DNA of 64,000 nt from Opisthorchis felineus (lineage: Eukaryota; Platyhelminthes; Trematoda; Opisthorchiida; Opisthorchiidae). Made by a program: the position numbers and the translations under genes. The notes beneath the pieces are model-generated. The model saw only the letters and a program-made list of their open reading frames with translations. It made no database searches and was not told the origin of the DNA. Of the stretch, positions 12,520 to 25,104 are shown piece after piece. Each line of letters opens with the position of its first letter. The first letter of the stretch is position 1. The DNA lies in the NCBI GenBank assembly GCA_004794785.1, contig SJOL01009709.1, positions 782,149 through 846,148 of the forward strand, in the 5' to 3' direction.

Positions 12520-12789
12520 AGCGTTCCAATTCAGCTGGATGAGGGGACGTTTCACGATGAATACGTCAGACACCTTCTTTCCCAAAATATTTGGGAGTGC
12601 ATTGGCCATGCTTCTTCCAACATTGATCAGTTTCATGCCTCTGTCAAACACAAAGTTGAACGGAAATGCCTCAAAAAACACCCTGGCTGGCAAAGGTTTC
12701 TTCTCTGCTGGCCGGATGTAGGAGGTGTTGTCAAAATGTAGTCTAAGAATCGTCGCCGTCTGAAGGTTTTCATCGGCGGGTACAATAAC
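12520..12789 (-). CDS. Soluble guanylate cyclase, exon 2 (HNOBA domain start)
   Basis: 90 codons, read from 12789 down to 12520, continuing exon 1 in phase 0. The 5' boundary is a good acceptor: a pyrimidine-rich stretch ending CCACCAG directly before GTT ATT GTA. The 3' boundary is AAC GCT followed by the strong donor GTAAGTGA. The translation matches the end of the heme-NO-binding domain (F-D-N-T-S-Y) and then the HNOBA (PAS-like) domain: F-F-E-A-F-P-F-N-F-V-F-D-R, G-M-K-L-I-N-V-G-R-S, and R-P-x-I-Q-L-N-W. In guanylate cyclases this domain carries dimer contacts and relays the heme signal to the catalytic domain. Joining exon 1's last residues (E-M-K-I-T) to V-I-V-P-A-D gives the expected spacing. 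No stop or frameshift is present. The open frame continues past the donor to 12484, but that part has no similarity. Confidence 0.85.
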
Positions 12790-15700
12790 CTGGTGGAAAT
12801 AGATAAAATAAGCAATCATTTATTTGGCAAATAAAAAACAAAATCTCGTTCACTCCTATTTTTGGCGACTCAACGATAAATTTGTCGCAAATAGGTGTGG
12901 AAGATTTTCAAGAAAGGGACCTTCCATAGAGTAGATATATAAGAAGAACAAGACTAGCCTCAAGCTTTAGGCATTTAAAGCATGGGAGATTATCAGTCTG
13001 TTAAAGAGGTATAAAGATAATAAAGCAGGGTGACTGTGATTCATTAATTTCCCTCTCAGATGGTGCGATTGTTAGATGTGGGTTTGGAAAGCGGAGAATT
13101 TTAATATGTGTATATAATCTGCATACTGTTAGGCACAAACAAGCCAAGAAACGCACTCAGCTGTTTGTCTTCTTATTACAAGCCAAGAAAAACATTGAAC
13201 TGTGTTTTGGATAGAGATTGCTTACATCATTGCATGTACTAAAGTAACTGGATCGCCTCGAACCTTGTATGGCGTACGAGTCCTTCATGTGAGCGACATG
13301 TGTTATTTCCCTTTCATCCGTACTTACCATGCACCGGATGTCTTGGAAATAGACGCCGACTTACAGAGTACCATGATTGTTTGTACTGACTGTTCGGCAG
13401 TTCCAGCTTCATAACCTCGGTATTTATGTTCTAGAAACAGTAATGGGTCCTGCAGGATGGAAATCCGAGGAGGTTCTCTCAAAATGTTTCACTTAACAAT
13501 AACTTTGATGAGTGGGAAATTGTCCTCTCAGAGAAAATATTCGAAGATGGAAGCCTTAGTTACTGGTACGAATGTGTCATTGCTACACTTTTTCACAACA
13601 ATATGGTGTGAGCTCTAGCTGATAAAAGTATTTAAAGGTTCGAGAAACCGATTTGTAGTTTTCATGGTTTTCAGTTGAAATAGATGAGCAATGCAATATG
13701 TTTGTAACAAAACCTTTGCCACTTCGATGACTGTTTAGTTTAATGAGCTCAGGTTTCCAGGAGTACACGGTGTCCGTAGTACAAACTGTCAGCTAATTTT
13801 GTTTTTCACAAACCACTTAGAAAGAGGTGGCAAATTTAAATTAATGTCAAATGGACTTTACATACGGGTATGCTGCATTTTTCGTAACGTACGTCTCATC
13901 GAACAAAATATGAGGGACTTTAACTGTTAAATAGGAATTCTGGCGAATTTTATTGGGTTGCTTGTACGACGAGCCTAACTGAAGGACCAATATTGTTTTA
14001 AAGATCCACCATCTAGTCAATCCCGCCACTTAATTGTTCCGATACGACCATTCTCTTCGGACAGCTGCCTCTAGATCCACTATCCCCAGAAAAAAAGAAA
14101 TAAAATAAAACCCTATCTGTAGATTATAAGAATAAAAGTAAAAATTTATATCAAAAGCACTCCAGGCTATCTACCGGAACTTCTCATGGGGTTGTATCTT
14201 TCAAAACACCCAAATGTTTGATGGAAAGTCTGTAAAGTTTTGTGTTGTGGAAAAGATGTATATCAACAGGTTATTGGTGACTGATCATATTATTTTAAAA
14301 CAGCCTTCTGTCCAATGCAGAATTCTACTGCTGGTATTACTTGAGCAGCTGAAAAATACCCAGTCATGAGTCCCAGTTGGATTACTGGGTTTTAAGAGTT
14401 AAAATATTTGCTGAATCCGGCTTTTGACCTATGGTTTCTGTTAACAACAAAACGAAAAACGAAGAAGTGGCACGGACTCTGACCGTGTCCACCAGAAAAT
14501 CCTTCCCCAAGATTCCGGCCTGCTACACAAACGGCCGCTGTCAGCATCAGTCAAATAGGAATTTATCGGAATGTGTCTCGAGGAACACTCACTGAAGACG
14601 GAAATTTCCCCACGTTTGCTGTTACTAAAAAATCACCACGTCTGTGTGCGATTAACATCTTCCTTTAGGACTGCCCCTGAGTGCAATTTATTGTCACCCG
14701 AAATTGATGCTTTGTTGTCTAAACAAATCTTTGGCTATTTCAAAGAACGGTTTAAACACCTCCGTAAACCTCAAAGTATTGTTCACTGTGTGAACCATAT
14801 GACGTAAAGCCGTCTCTTACAGGTCTGTCCGTGGGAAAGGGGGATTTCTATATCCAGTGGTCGCATAAAAACCGTGTCAATCCAGACCACAAATAAGTCA
14901 CACAATTATTATGAAACCTTACTTGTTCTTTCTTGCGAGGAACTCACTCATTGTAGACCTGGTCTTCCTGACCCTAACTGAATATAAATATGCACGAATG
15001 CAATGCCGCTGTCTAAAATATTGACATAATCTGGAACAGCAGAGATCAAGTGAAGGGTAATTTTCCAATATCTCATCGTCAGACGGAACATATAAACAGG
15101 AAAACTTCAGTCAAAACGAAATTAAGTGATAAGGGAAGATGCGTGATAGGACATAAACGAACATAGGGTGTGAGGGGCAAGTGACTCCGACAGCTGACCA
15201 GCTGGTCAATATGAGCGCTAGCTGCCACATAAATCTTTTTTGAGTTCCCATTCTAATAGCTGCGGTTTCCCGATTCTTCGTTCTGATGGACTTAGGCGAG
15301 TTTACCGGTGGTGTGTATATAGGCGCAAAATTTGTTGTGGCATTTAGGTAGTGTTCTCTGTCCAGGACATGGAATCAGATATGACTGGTAATGGTATACC
15401 GTTGTTTGCTTAATCGATTCATCATTTATAAACCGCACTCACTTTATTTTGCTTGTTTCACACTGACCAAATTTGAGTGCAAACATTCGCACATACTGAG
15501 TGACAGCGTAACAAAAACGTCTCGGTCATGTTAATCGCCTGCATTCTTACTGTTCATTTGTTCAAACCGGTAAATGTCATTTCAAGCTGGCGAATTTTTG
15601 TTCACGTAAAATGAAGAACATTCCGCAGGTTAGTTTGCTACTCTCGTCATCCCAAGTTTGTGGAAAGGAGGTTTGTTTGGGTGCAGGGGAGGTCAACAAC

Positions 15701-16689
15701 AGGAGGGAATTCTGAAACTTCAGTTTTCGCTTTACATTTGTATACGGATGACGCGAAACCAAGGTTTACTATCATTCTACAGGGATAGGACGACCTGCCA
15801 AAACTGGGTCAAGCGCGGATGTTCTGTTCACTCGGTTTTCGTTACTTAGTGGTAATCAGCACATGTCGCAAATGTATCTACAGGTGTGTCCAATTAGTGA
15901 GGCAATTCGGTGATTATCGGCTCAGGTGATTCCGATTAGGCTGAGTAAAGGTCATCTGGCCGAAATGGTTCGCTGTAGCTCTAATTTTCAAAATCGATTC
16001 TACCCGAACTTCAACTCATGCGGAATATCCTTTCTTTTCAGGGACTCCCTTCTCACTGTAGTGGACAAGTTGCACTCTTCTTAGAAGTGACTCGGTTTTG
16101 TGAAGGTATTTTGGGACTGATAAATTTCACTCCCTTGTGAAATCACCCATTTCGGGAAACGTCTTCTAGGAGGACGGCGCCAAAGTTTGCACCTGGCTTG
16201 GAACTGCATGCTTGCGGGTTGAACAATTTTCCATTTTTTTGTTTGTTTGGCTGGTCCTTTCTTTTTAATTGTCAGATATCCGTACGATTGACGCACGTAT
16301 TTTTTCGACGAGTCTCGGCTTGTTCGTATGTGTTCCTGCCCTTTTACCACAACTCAGGATATCTTTCTTGTTTTAGGTTGTTCGGTTCAATTCAGCAGTC
16401 TGATCTGCTCCGGTCTCGCTTGGTTGTTTCGGTTCTTTAGAACCACTAATGAGAATGAATGTTATGGAAGTTAAACCAGACTTCAAAATTTTTTCACATC
16501 GAAGTCTTCCGATACCTTACCTAGAATCAGTACATAGACGCATGTTCCTAGAAAGTCGCAGTAAGAAAACATTTACTACAGTGATTCCGTCTAAACACGA
16601 CTGACTCCTGATAAAGGATATTCCGATAAAATTTGTTCCTTGACAGATGTCAGCAAGGTCTACCTTATCATAATGAGTAGATAGCCCAT

Positions 16690-16790
16690 CCAAGCTCCAG
16701 ATGATGATATCTCCTCAAATGGTGGCGAGATGTGCGCAATTCAGTTGCCAAGCTCGGCAAACAGATCAACAGCTAACTTATTAGCTACAA
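16690..16790 (+). repeat. Penelope-like 3' tail remnant
   Basis: Diverged copy of the tail at 10225-10310. The shared order is GATGATG, a C-rich arm ending in CCTC, a G-rich arm (GGTGGCGAGA here), GCGCAATTCAGTTGCC, AGCTC and CAAAC. No coding part precedes it. The left arm of the 10.2-kb copy (GTCACC) is complementary to the right arm of this copy (GGTGGC), which suggests that the ancestor had a paired helix at this place. Confidence 0.55.
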
Positions 16791-17178
16791 ATACATAATA
16801 TGGGTGGAATTAGAAGCACTCCTGCAGAGGATACTCCTAAACGAAGGACATGTTGAGTATTTTGGACAGGAAAATGCTAAAAATTATACTAGGCAATATA
16901 AAATGGTGCGGTAATCTAAAGCCAGTGTAGAAACTACGGTGAAAGTTGTAGCGGTAAGTAACTATGTAAATAACTAAGCAAAAACACGAATTTAGTAACT
17001 ATACCCATCAACATTTACATATCAACATTTAATCTCGATAAGGACCCACCAGATAAATGGGCACACAAATACCACATGGGCTTAAAATTGCAACGCGAAT
17101 GGACTACATTTCAGCGTCTATATATCATTTATATGTATATGACGAGAATATATATTTATATATCATGGAAAAACAGAC

Positions 17179-18007
<829 letters not shown>

Positions 18008-18758
18008 AAAATGAATATTTTTCGCGTTAGAGACTGAAAATCTTGGCCTATTGTGTTATTTTTGGTAGGTGGAACAACACAGTTTAACAGTGTTTCATTG
18101 AGCTTCTCCTCGCGTAATAGTTATGCCATCTTACATTTTTCTACTGAGGAACTCTCAGGCTAGTGACGTAAGAACATCGTAATTCATTTTTATCCCTCTT
18201 TTACAACTTAGACAGGAAAAGTTTGGGCACATGATGCACTAATCGATTCAAGCCCGTTTGGATTTTCCCATTAGCGTTTTGCTCCAAGAAATGAACCCAT
18301 TCGGTATTTATGATTGAAGGTTACTGATATATGTGGAGAACACTAAGTATTCTTCTGGATACATAGTGTTTCTACCGTCAATCCCATGTCTACAATGACT
18401 ATTTTCTTATAAAACCAAGCGTTGACGCACCCACTATCGTAATTCATATGGCCTCTTGCACCCAATGGACCAACCCCTTAGCGCGTTTTGGTGTAGATTT
18501 ACGTCTCATTTACGATACTGTTCGTTATTAATCTTGTTAGGTTCACTAACCTCATGGTCACTAGTTACAGGCCACTGCGCTGTTGAGTTTCGCCTCTTTC
18601 TCATGTTCATGAGCCCTGTTTAGCAATGAATCCCTAAACATAGTATGTGGTGACAGTGCGTTGTAGTCATTTGAAAAATGGGGATTACTGAACCAAGAGA
18701 TAAGAGCGAATGCCTAATAGTGGTTTTATTTTTGAAGCGAGTTCCGGTTTTAGTTGAA

Positions 18759-18783
18759 ATACCCATGCGTAGGGCATGGGTAT
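18759..18783. other. Perfect 10-bp hairpin
   Basis: ATACCCATGC and its exact reverse complement GCATGGGTAT are separated by five bases (GTAGG). It lies in intron 1 and no function is evident. It could be a chance palindrome or the remains of a small inverted-repeat element. Confidence 0.6.
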
Positions 18784-19842
18784 CGTGAATTTATCGTGTA
18801 AGTAGGACAGTTCTGACAGTCACATGGTAACATGGCATGCCTACACATAATCAAATAACATAGTACAGAATTAAAAGGGTGAGGTACCGAACGGATGTCC
18901 ACCGACTACAGAACTCACTACGTCCTGTTCTATGTTATGGTCTTTTCGGTGAGTTATTCGTGCTACACACGGGTAAACACAAAATTGTGGCCGAATCACC
19001 AATTACCCGGCATTGATAACGGGTACGAAACTAACACGTTGCCTGTATGCGTGTACACGCTCAGTAGCCGTACACAGTTGAAGACCAGCTGCACCCTAGG
19101 TGATAAAAATTCCACCCCTTAATTGTGTACCAGCCAGACGTAGTGCTCAGCCAGCACATCTGACGGGTGTTGAAGCTGCCGTTGTATTCAGAGGTCTCAT
19201 GGATAGTAAGATGCTTGGATTTGTTGAAAGTTGTTATGTCCCTTTTGGAGTTTACCCCTTAATTTGTGGAAATAGGATTTCAACTGGGCTTCTGTAAGCA
19301 ATCGACGTTTTGGCGGCCGCAGGTTGCTTGTCAAAGCCATAAGCTATTACACACTGCAATGGGGTGCATGTTTATGTCGATTCAGTGTATACGATGTATA
19401 CGATAGTAAGTACTCCTAATTAGCGTTCTCGAAATGTGACAACTATTGAAGAGTACTACACGCAAGTACTAATTACACCACCAGTTATGTTAATTTAAAG
19501 TTTTCACAGCATTTTTTTCAAAAAAGGGTGATAAAACGAAGTTCACTCTCTACAACGGCCGCGAAACAAATCTGAACAGAATAGTAGGTAGTTTTATGTT
19601 AGAGGAAACATGCCCAAACTTATGGTTGCTTCATAGGTGCTGGTCACAAGGTCGTCTGAGAATAGGGTCCATTAGCATTGCAGACTGGTGCATCTTGCCC
19701 TCTCACCAACTGGTTAAGAGCAGCTTCTGACAGATTGAGTGCAACTTTAGAAAACTAGATAAACTGTATGAAGTCCAGGATTAATCTTGAAAGTTAGGGT
19801 TAAGCTAATGGCGAAACAGCTACAGACGTGACATAAACTCAC

Positions 19843-20331
19843 TGTGATTTTCATTTCCGTCTTAAAAAAGGTGAGTGATACTGCTTCCATATATCCCATG
19901 AAAAATGACACATAGTTTGCTCGATGTGAGCGGTACTCAAGGGTGATACCTGAGCGACTCTCGTTGACGCAAAAGAACGAAGGAGGTTTCATTTCTGGAT
20001 AGCTGCATCGAAGAAACTCATGCAGGTTGTCCAGACCATTTAGAAAGTCTTTCAGCTGTCTGCCGAGTACGCGCAAAATCCCCCCATATCCTTTGTTGCA
20101 CATAAATCGTACAAAAGATTTTCCCGTAGCGTACTTAATTTCATCTTCTGGAATTTGCAGCATTCGACTTGCGGTTGTGAACAGGGCTGGCAAAATGGCC
20201 TCGTCGTACACCTGCTTGCTGTCAAACGTGTAGGACTCATAGCCGGATTGTTTTAGAATTTCTTCCCATATACTGTCTGAGTACTGGGCACTCACATAAC
20301 TTTTGAAACCTTCGATGACAAGTCCATACAT
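19843..20331 (-). CDS. Soluble guanylate cyclase, exon 1 (heme-NO-binding domain)
   Basis: 163 codons from ATG (20331-20329) to the donor site, phase 0. The start was chosen because guanylate cyclase beta-type subunits begin with M-Y-G, as here (M-Y-G-L-V). The open frame upstream to 20394 has no similarity and is taken as 5' UTR. The protein is an H-NOX/HNOB domain, the heme pocket that senses NO (or O2 in atypical invertebrate forms) and switches GTP-to-cGMP conversion in the cytosol. Key residues are present: the proximal heme histidine at residue 104 (L-D-N-L-H-E-F-L), the propionate-binding Y-x-S-x-R motif at 133-137 (Y-R-S-H-R), and Y-P-x-M-K-P-P-S-F at 111-119. The exon ends ...ATC ACA followed by GTGAGT. 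No stop or frameshift. General wording (F-V-R-F at residues 73-76; Y-V and I-W near the start) looks closer to me to invertebrate beta-like or atypical cyclases than to vertebrate beta1. That is a judgement by eye, so I give no gene symbol. Confidence 0.9.
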
Positions 20332-23300
20332 CGCCGAAGTCAGCCGCAATGTGTATTCTCGCAATCGGCACACAAACTGTCCACTTAAGAACATTTATAT
20401 CAACATCGTTATATAAACCACAACCACTTTCGTTACCATAGGTGACCACGACTAACTCCATGCCAAGCAATTTAGAAGCGCTAATGCGAGTTGGAATATC
20501 CATTGAAAAAGCAGCTACGCCCACCATGAAAAAAACAGCACATTTAGCGGCTAATGTCAGTTTGATCAGTGCTGAGTTATTCAGTGGGTAGAAGAGAATT
20601 GCAACCTATAGTGGGCGAGGCCTTAGTTCACTATTCATTAACTCTGGCCTGCTTTTTATTCCTTCGGTGGGTTATGTGGTCGGTAGTGTTTATGTGGGAG
20701 AAATACACCAAATTCCGTCTTTCTCCGTAGACCACTAAAACGCTGTCAACATTCCTGTATTTGACTTTACGAAGTCTGGTCCTAAGAAACATTTTACTTT
20801 ATGCGGTGGTCTATAAACTGTGCCGCATATACCACCTAGGTACACAAGACAATTCAGAGGCGATGCGAGAAAGTTTCGTCCTCCGTATCTGAACCAAAAG
20901 AAGTTTGTACAGTGCAGAAACCTTTCAAAAGATTGCTTCACTTACACTGAACCTGTTAGGTTGATTCTTTGTGAAAAGTCTAAGATATTTTTTTCAGTGC
21001 GTCCGTTTAAGCAAAGGCATAGAACTTCACGGAACACAGTCCACTATTTCGCGCCAGTGTAGGGCATTTATCAGCTTGCCTAACATTTCATCACTGGATC
21101 GCCACTGGCTTACTGTATGCACGCCAGGAGAAAACCACTGCAAACTTAGAGCACACACCGAAGTGCACCAATACTGTGCAATCTGTGGGAGTCAGAGTGT
21201 GGAGAGTAGAACCACTGGTATAGTTTACCAGCCCAGCATCCCAAAATTTAGCAAAAACCGGTGAACCGAAAATCGGATTTATTGTCATAAGGGGGATAAA
21301 AGCGGATTATTAAATACATTTCTTCTATTGTGAACAGAAAGTAAATTGAATTATCAAGCCAACTAAGGGACGCGACTGATAACATAAGGAACAAAGCTGG
21401 CCTAGAAAGGTTTGTCTGCCAAGATTATTGGAGGGAATGAGAAAGTGCAAATAAAAATAACCTTGTCTGCGGGTTTTCAGGAAACACGGAGCAGTATAGC
21501 AGCGTTCGAACCAAGGGTTCTAGTTACGACCGTGGCAAAAGATCTCCCGCTTCTTGGGTTTTCTGAACTACTACACCTGTTATTCGTGGATTTCATGTTA
21601 CGCACACCCTGGCTGAGTCGAAATAACCCAAACCTATTGATGGAGAACATACTGTGTCGTGGGCTGTCTACATGTGAACGAGTAACTCATTCGCCTTGCA
21701 GAAGGCAGACGGTGGGCTGCACGTAACACTTGTAAATGACATGGCCTTGAATACGGTCTTGTATTATGGAAATTGCTCGAATTAGTGTTTGTTCGCCTGC
21801 TAACACTGGTAGAAAATGAGTCAGTTTGTTGACTTATCTCGCCGTTACTTTCTTGATTCTTCGGTACATGCATTTTGGAGTTCAACTAAACCTGCCGTTT
21901 AAGATATTGGAAAAGGATCTTCGTCATATCGTCTAGTGAAAATTCCGCACTGTTGAAAGCACGCAATCAGAAACAGTCTTCGGTCCTAAGAAACAACTAC
22001 AGTTAACTTGCCCTTACTATTCGACCCAATCCTAAATATCGTCAGGCACCTGAACCTAAGTAGGTGGATATATTTGGTGTTTTTTTCAGATCATTCCTTC
22101 TGAAATTACTTCAACGGGTCTAGGTGGTCAAAATGACATTAGGAGCGATTTGTTTTAAAGATTAGCAAGGATCCAAACGAAACATTGAGGATATCTTGCA
22201 AAGGTTCATTATCTTGGTTACAAATACGTTCCTGTCCTAGCTAGGGCATCCTCCCGCGGTTTGCAATAACTTTTGCCACATAAAAAAGACAGAGAGATCC
22301 ACTGAAAGAGATCACTCCTTGTTAGTCCACAGATAACCATCCCTTGTTATATTTCTATCGGATCCACTGTACACAAGCGCCAAAAACTTAATTTGCTTGG
22401 TGACGGTCGTTCAATCGTGTTTTGGAAGTTTTCTGAGACCACTGACATAATGTATGTTAAAAATCATGTCTGAAATGGTGTTCTCTTTTTGTCCCGTACT
22501 ACCAAGCCGAGACTAAATGTACGGCTGCCAGGCTGTTGGATCGACTTGGATCCCATGGAGAAGTTAAAAGACAACGATTCTTCTCTACTTATAAAATATG
22601 AGTAAGCTCTTTAGGGAAGAGTATTCCAAGCATTGGTCGCCTACCAGGTTGTCACTCGGTGCTTCAAACAACTGAAGTGTGTGACACGAAACTCCCTAGG
22701 GGAGGCGATTGGTACTACCATATAAGTGAGGCTGGTCAGAGTAGAAACCGCTCCCCTAAAAAGACCTAAAAATCTGTTTCCCCTGGTAAATTCTTCCGCA
22801 AAAATGTTTTGTACACAGCTGAAGATACTTGGCAAGAATGCGATGAATGTACTACGCCTTGATTCGCAATAGCTGTTCCGACGTATCTAAAGTATTGTTG
22901 TTGTGTTGCACAGATCATAGGGAAACTTCGAATGATAATTCAACAATGATCCACATCTCACGATTCTACTTGGCCATGAACCACCTTTGAAAGCATGTTA
23001 TGGACAGAAACGGAATTATTAAATCAGTGTAGACTGGTTTATTAGGTGACAGAGTGAGCTAAAAGTTGCAAATTCCACCACCAACCTCAAAATCCAAAAG
23101 ATTTCCATCCGAAAAAATAATATGGCCTTGGATAATGTGCATCATTTTTCTCAGCCGTCGGTGATTTTGTGATTTGATCGAGACCACCCTTCCGAAAAGG
23201 TCTAATTCTTCCATCCCGGCCGCTCTCTTCCTCAGTGTAATTATTGTGTGATCCGATTTGACTTCCCCATTTTTCCCTCAGGCATTGAAATGTGCCCTGC

Positions 23301-25082
23301 ATCTGAAGTTCATGTTTTTGTTCAACCCTATTGTTTTCTTTATCCTTGATTATGTGGTTGCCATACATGTGGCCTCTCAAAATAACTTACAATAATTTCC
23401 GTTTGCGAGTGCACTTGCTCTGGGGATCTATTAGGATCGTCCTTGGGATAACTTTGACTTTTTGAAGTTTTGATTTCACTTGGGCTGACTGGGTGCGTAA
23501 ACAATAGAATATCTGGAGATATTGAACAACCACGTGCTTGGAGAAACTGCTACACGTCAAAACGTGGTCGAATGTGGTTAACATATCTGCTCCATACGAA
23601 GGAACCCACCTGCATTTCGCACTTAAAAGTTGAAAACCCTTAAATGACCACCAGAAATACAATTCGACTATTTGTCACAGAAACACAGCCTAAACAGCAC
23701 TGTAGAGGCTTATTAGGAACACCAAAGTAGTGAGCATTTTCAAGTCACACGCTATTCATGTCATCCCCCCTGCAACCTGTCCACTCGAACTCGGCGCCAT
23801 TCCTTCGTGTTGTGCCTTAAAGTGCGATCGTGCGCGTCTCTTTGTCCCACCTAAATAGGTATGTGAATGTTCTCTTGCTCTTGGTTTCCTTTAAAAAAAT
23901 CGACCTCCGTCGATGGTTGCTGGCTCTATTCAAGTGAGCATTGAGTGTCAACTCCTTCGAGCGGTGGTCCAACATTTTATTTGTCTTTCCGATTTATTGC
24001 TCTCTAGTCAAACTTTCTTCGTTTCGAAATCTCAGTTGCAATCGACCTAGCTGGTATAGGCATAGCTTAAACCAGACACCTTTGCTGAATATAATTTACG
24101 CCAAATATATTTATCTGGGTTTGTCATAACCCAGTCGTTTTGTGTTTACCTGATGGAGCCGTCATTATCGCGAATAGGTATTGTAGCGAGACACGGGCGA
24201 TTTTAGCACATACCCATGATGCTTCGCCTGTAATGAATGGCTGAAAGTGCGCTCAGTAATGTTACTTCTGGTTCCATTTAAGTATTTCCCTCCACTATGT
24301 AGCGTCGTTTCCAAAGGGTTGGAAACAGCTCGGGTATGTCTACCGGGAAACTCATCAGGCGGGTACTACTTTTGGTTCGCTGATGCGCTTCCCGTTGTTC
24401 GGCATGTCTGCAAAAAGTATCGGTTATGTCGATGTTTTTCACAGACAAAAAATGGTTAACAGAATCATTTGATACCACACTGGACTAAGCGCTTTTTGGA
24501 ATATCAAGCTTAGGCTATCATGAAAGTCAGTTTTTCAACAAACCCTTGCAATTTGTCTTTTTTCAGCAGTGTCCCCACCTTACTATATAACTCGCCTGAC
24601 GAAAGTGTCGTACGTAGTATTTTGCAGTTCTGTAATCAGTTAACTTGCACGAAATGCTTCGGAGCTTAGAGACGAACTCTGCATTGCCCCGTCTCACTCC
24701 TATTTTCACAAACGACCTCTGTGGCTCTGGTGTTTTGGGTGGTTGGCTAATATAACTTTAAATAACACGCACACAATTATTTAAGCCCGTGGCGATTCAA
24801 CAAATCTACGCAGCCTGGCCCATTTGGAAAAATCACAAGAATTTCAATATTCGTCTTTTCTTATACAGTGACGAATATGGCCAGAGAATTTTGGTTGCAG
24901 ATCACGGTACTTAAGAAACTCAGATGTGAAACCATGGTTAAAGGAAATAGGCTGAAATGCCGGAGCTTCCCACCAGAGATTTCGAAATAGGAATTCAATT
25001 ACTGAGACGGTTTTTTCCACTTGAGGCATGCCTGTCCACGAAACGCCCAAGAGTCGTGGTGCGTATAACCGTCGCGGTATTG
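20332..25082. other. Upstream region of the cyclase gene; nothing else recognised
   Basis: Should contain the 5' UTR and promoter of the minus-strand cyclase gene near 20332-20700, but I cannot assign a TATA box or transcription start. The remaining 4 kb has only short open frames on both strands (such as 20971-21264, 21412-21726, 23087-23380, 23387-23662) without a domain I recognise. Confidence 0.4.
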
Positions 25083-25104
25083 TCACTCACTCACTCACTC
25101 ACTC
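25083..25104. repeat. (TCAC)n short microsatellite
   Basis: Five and a half TCAC units, running directly into non-repetitive DNA (CGTCCGCTAATCC). Its position at the edge of a stretch with its own character suggests the end of a dispersed element. A short string GAGATAAGAGCGAA at 25243-25256 recurs at 18704-18717. Confidence 0.75.

Noticed and set aside
19747..19842. C-terminal continuation of the H-NOX frame
   Set aside because: Similarity to guanylate cyclases stops exactly at a GTGAGT donor (19842); the following residues look random and the domain continues in the exon at 12789.
20332..20394. N-terminal extension of the cyclase upstream of M-Y-G
   Set aside because: The family starts at M-Y-G; the 21 upstream codons have no similarity and are better taken as 5' UTR.
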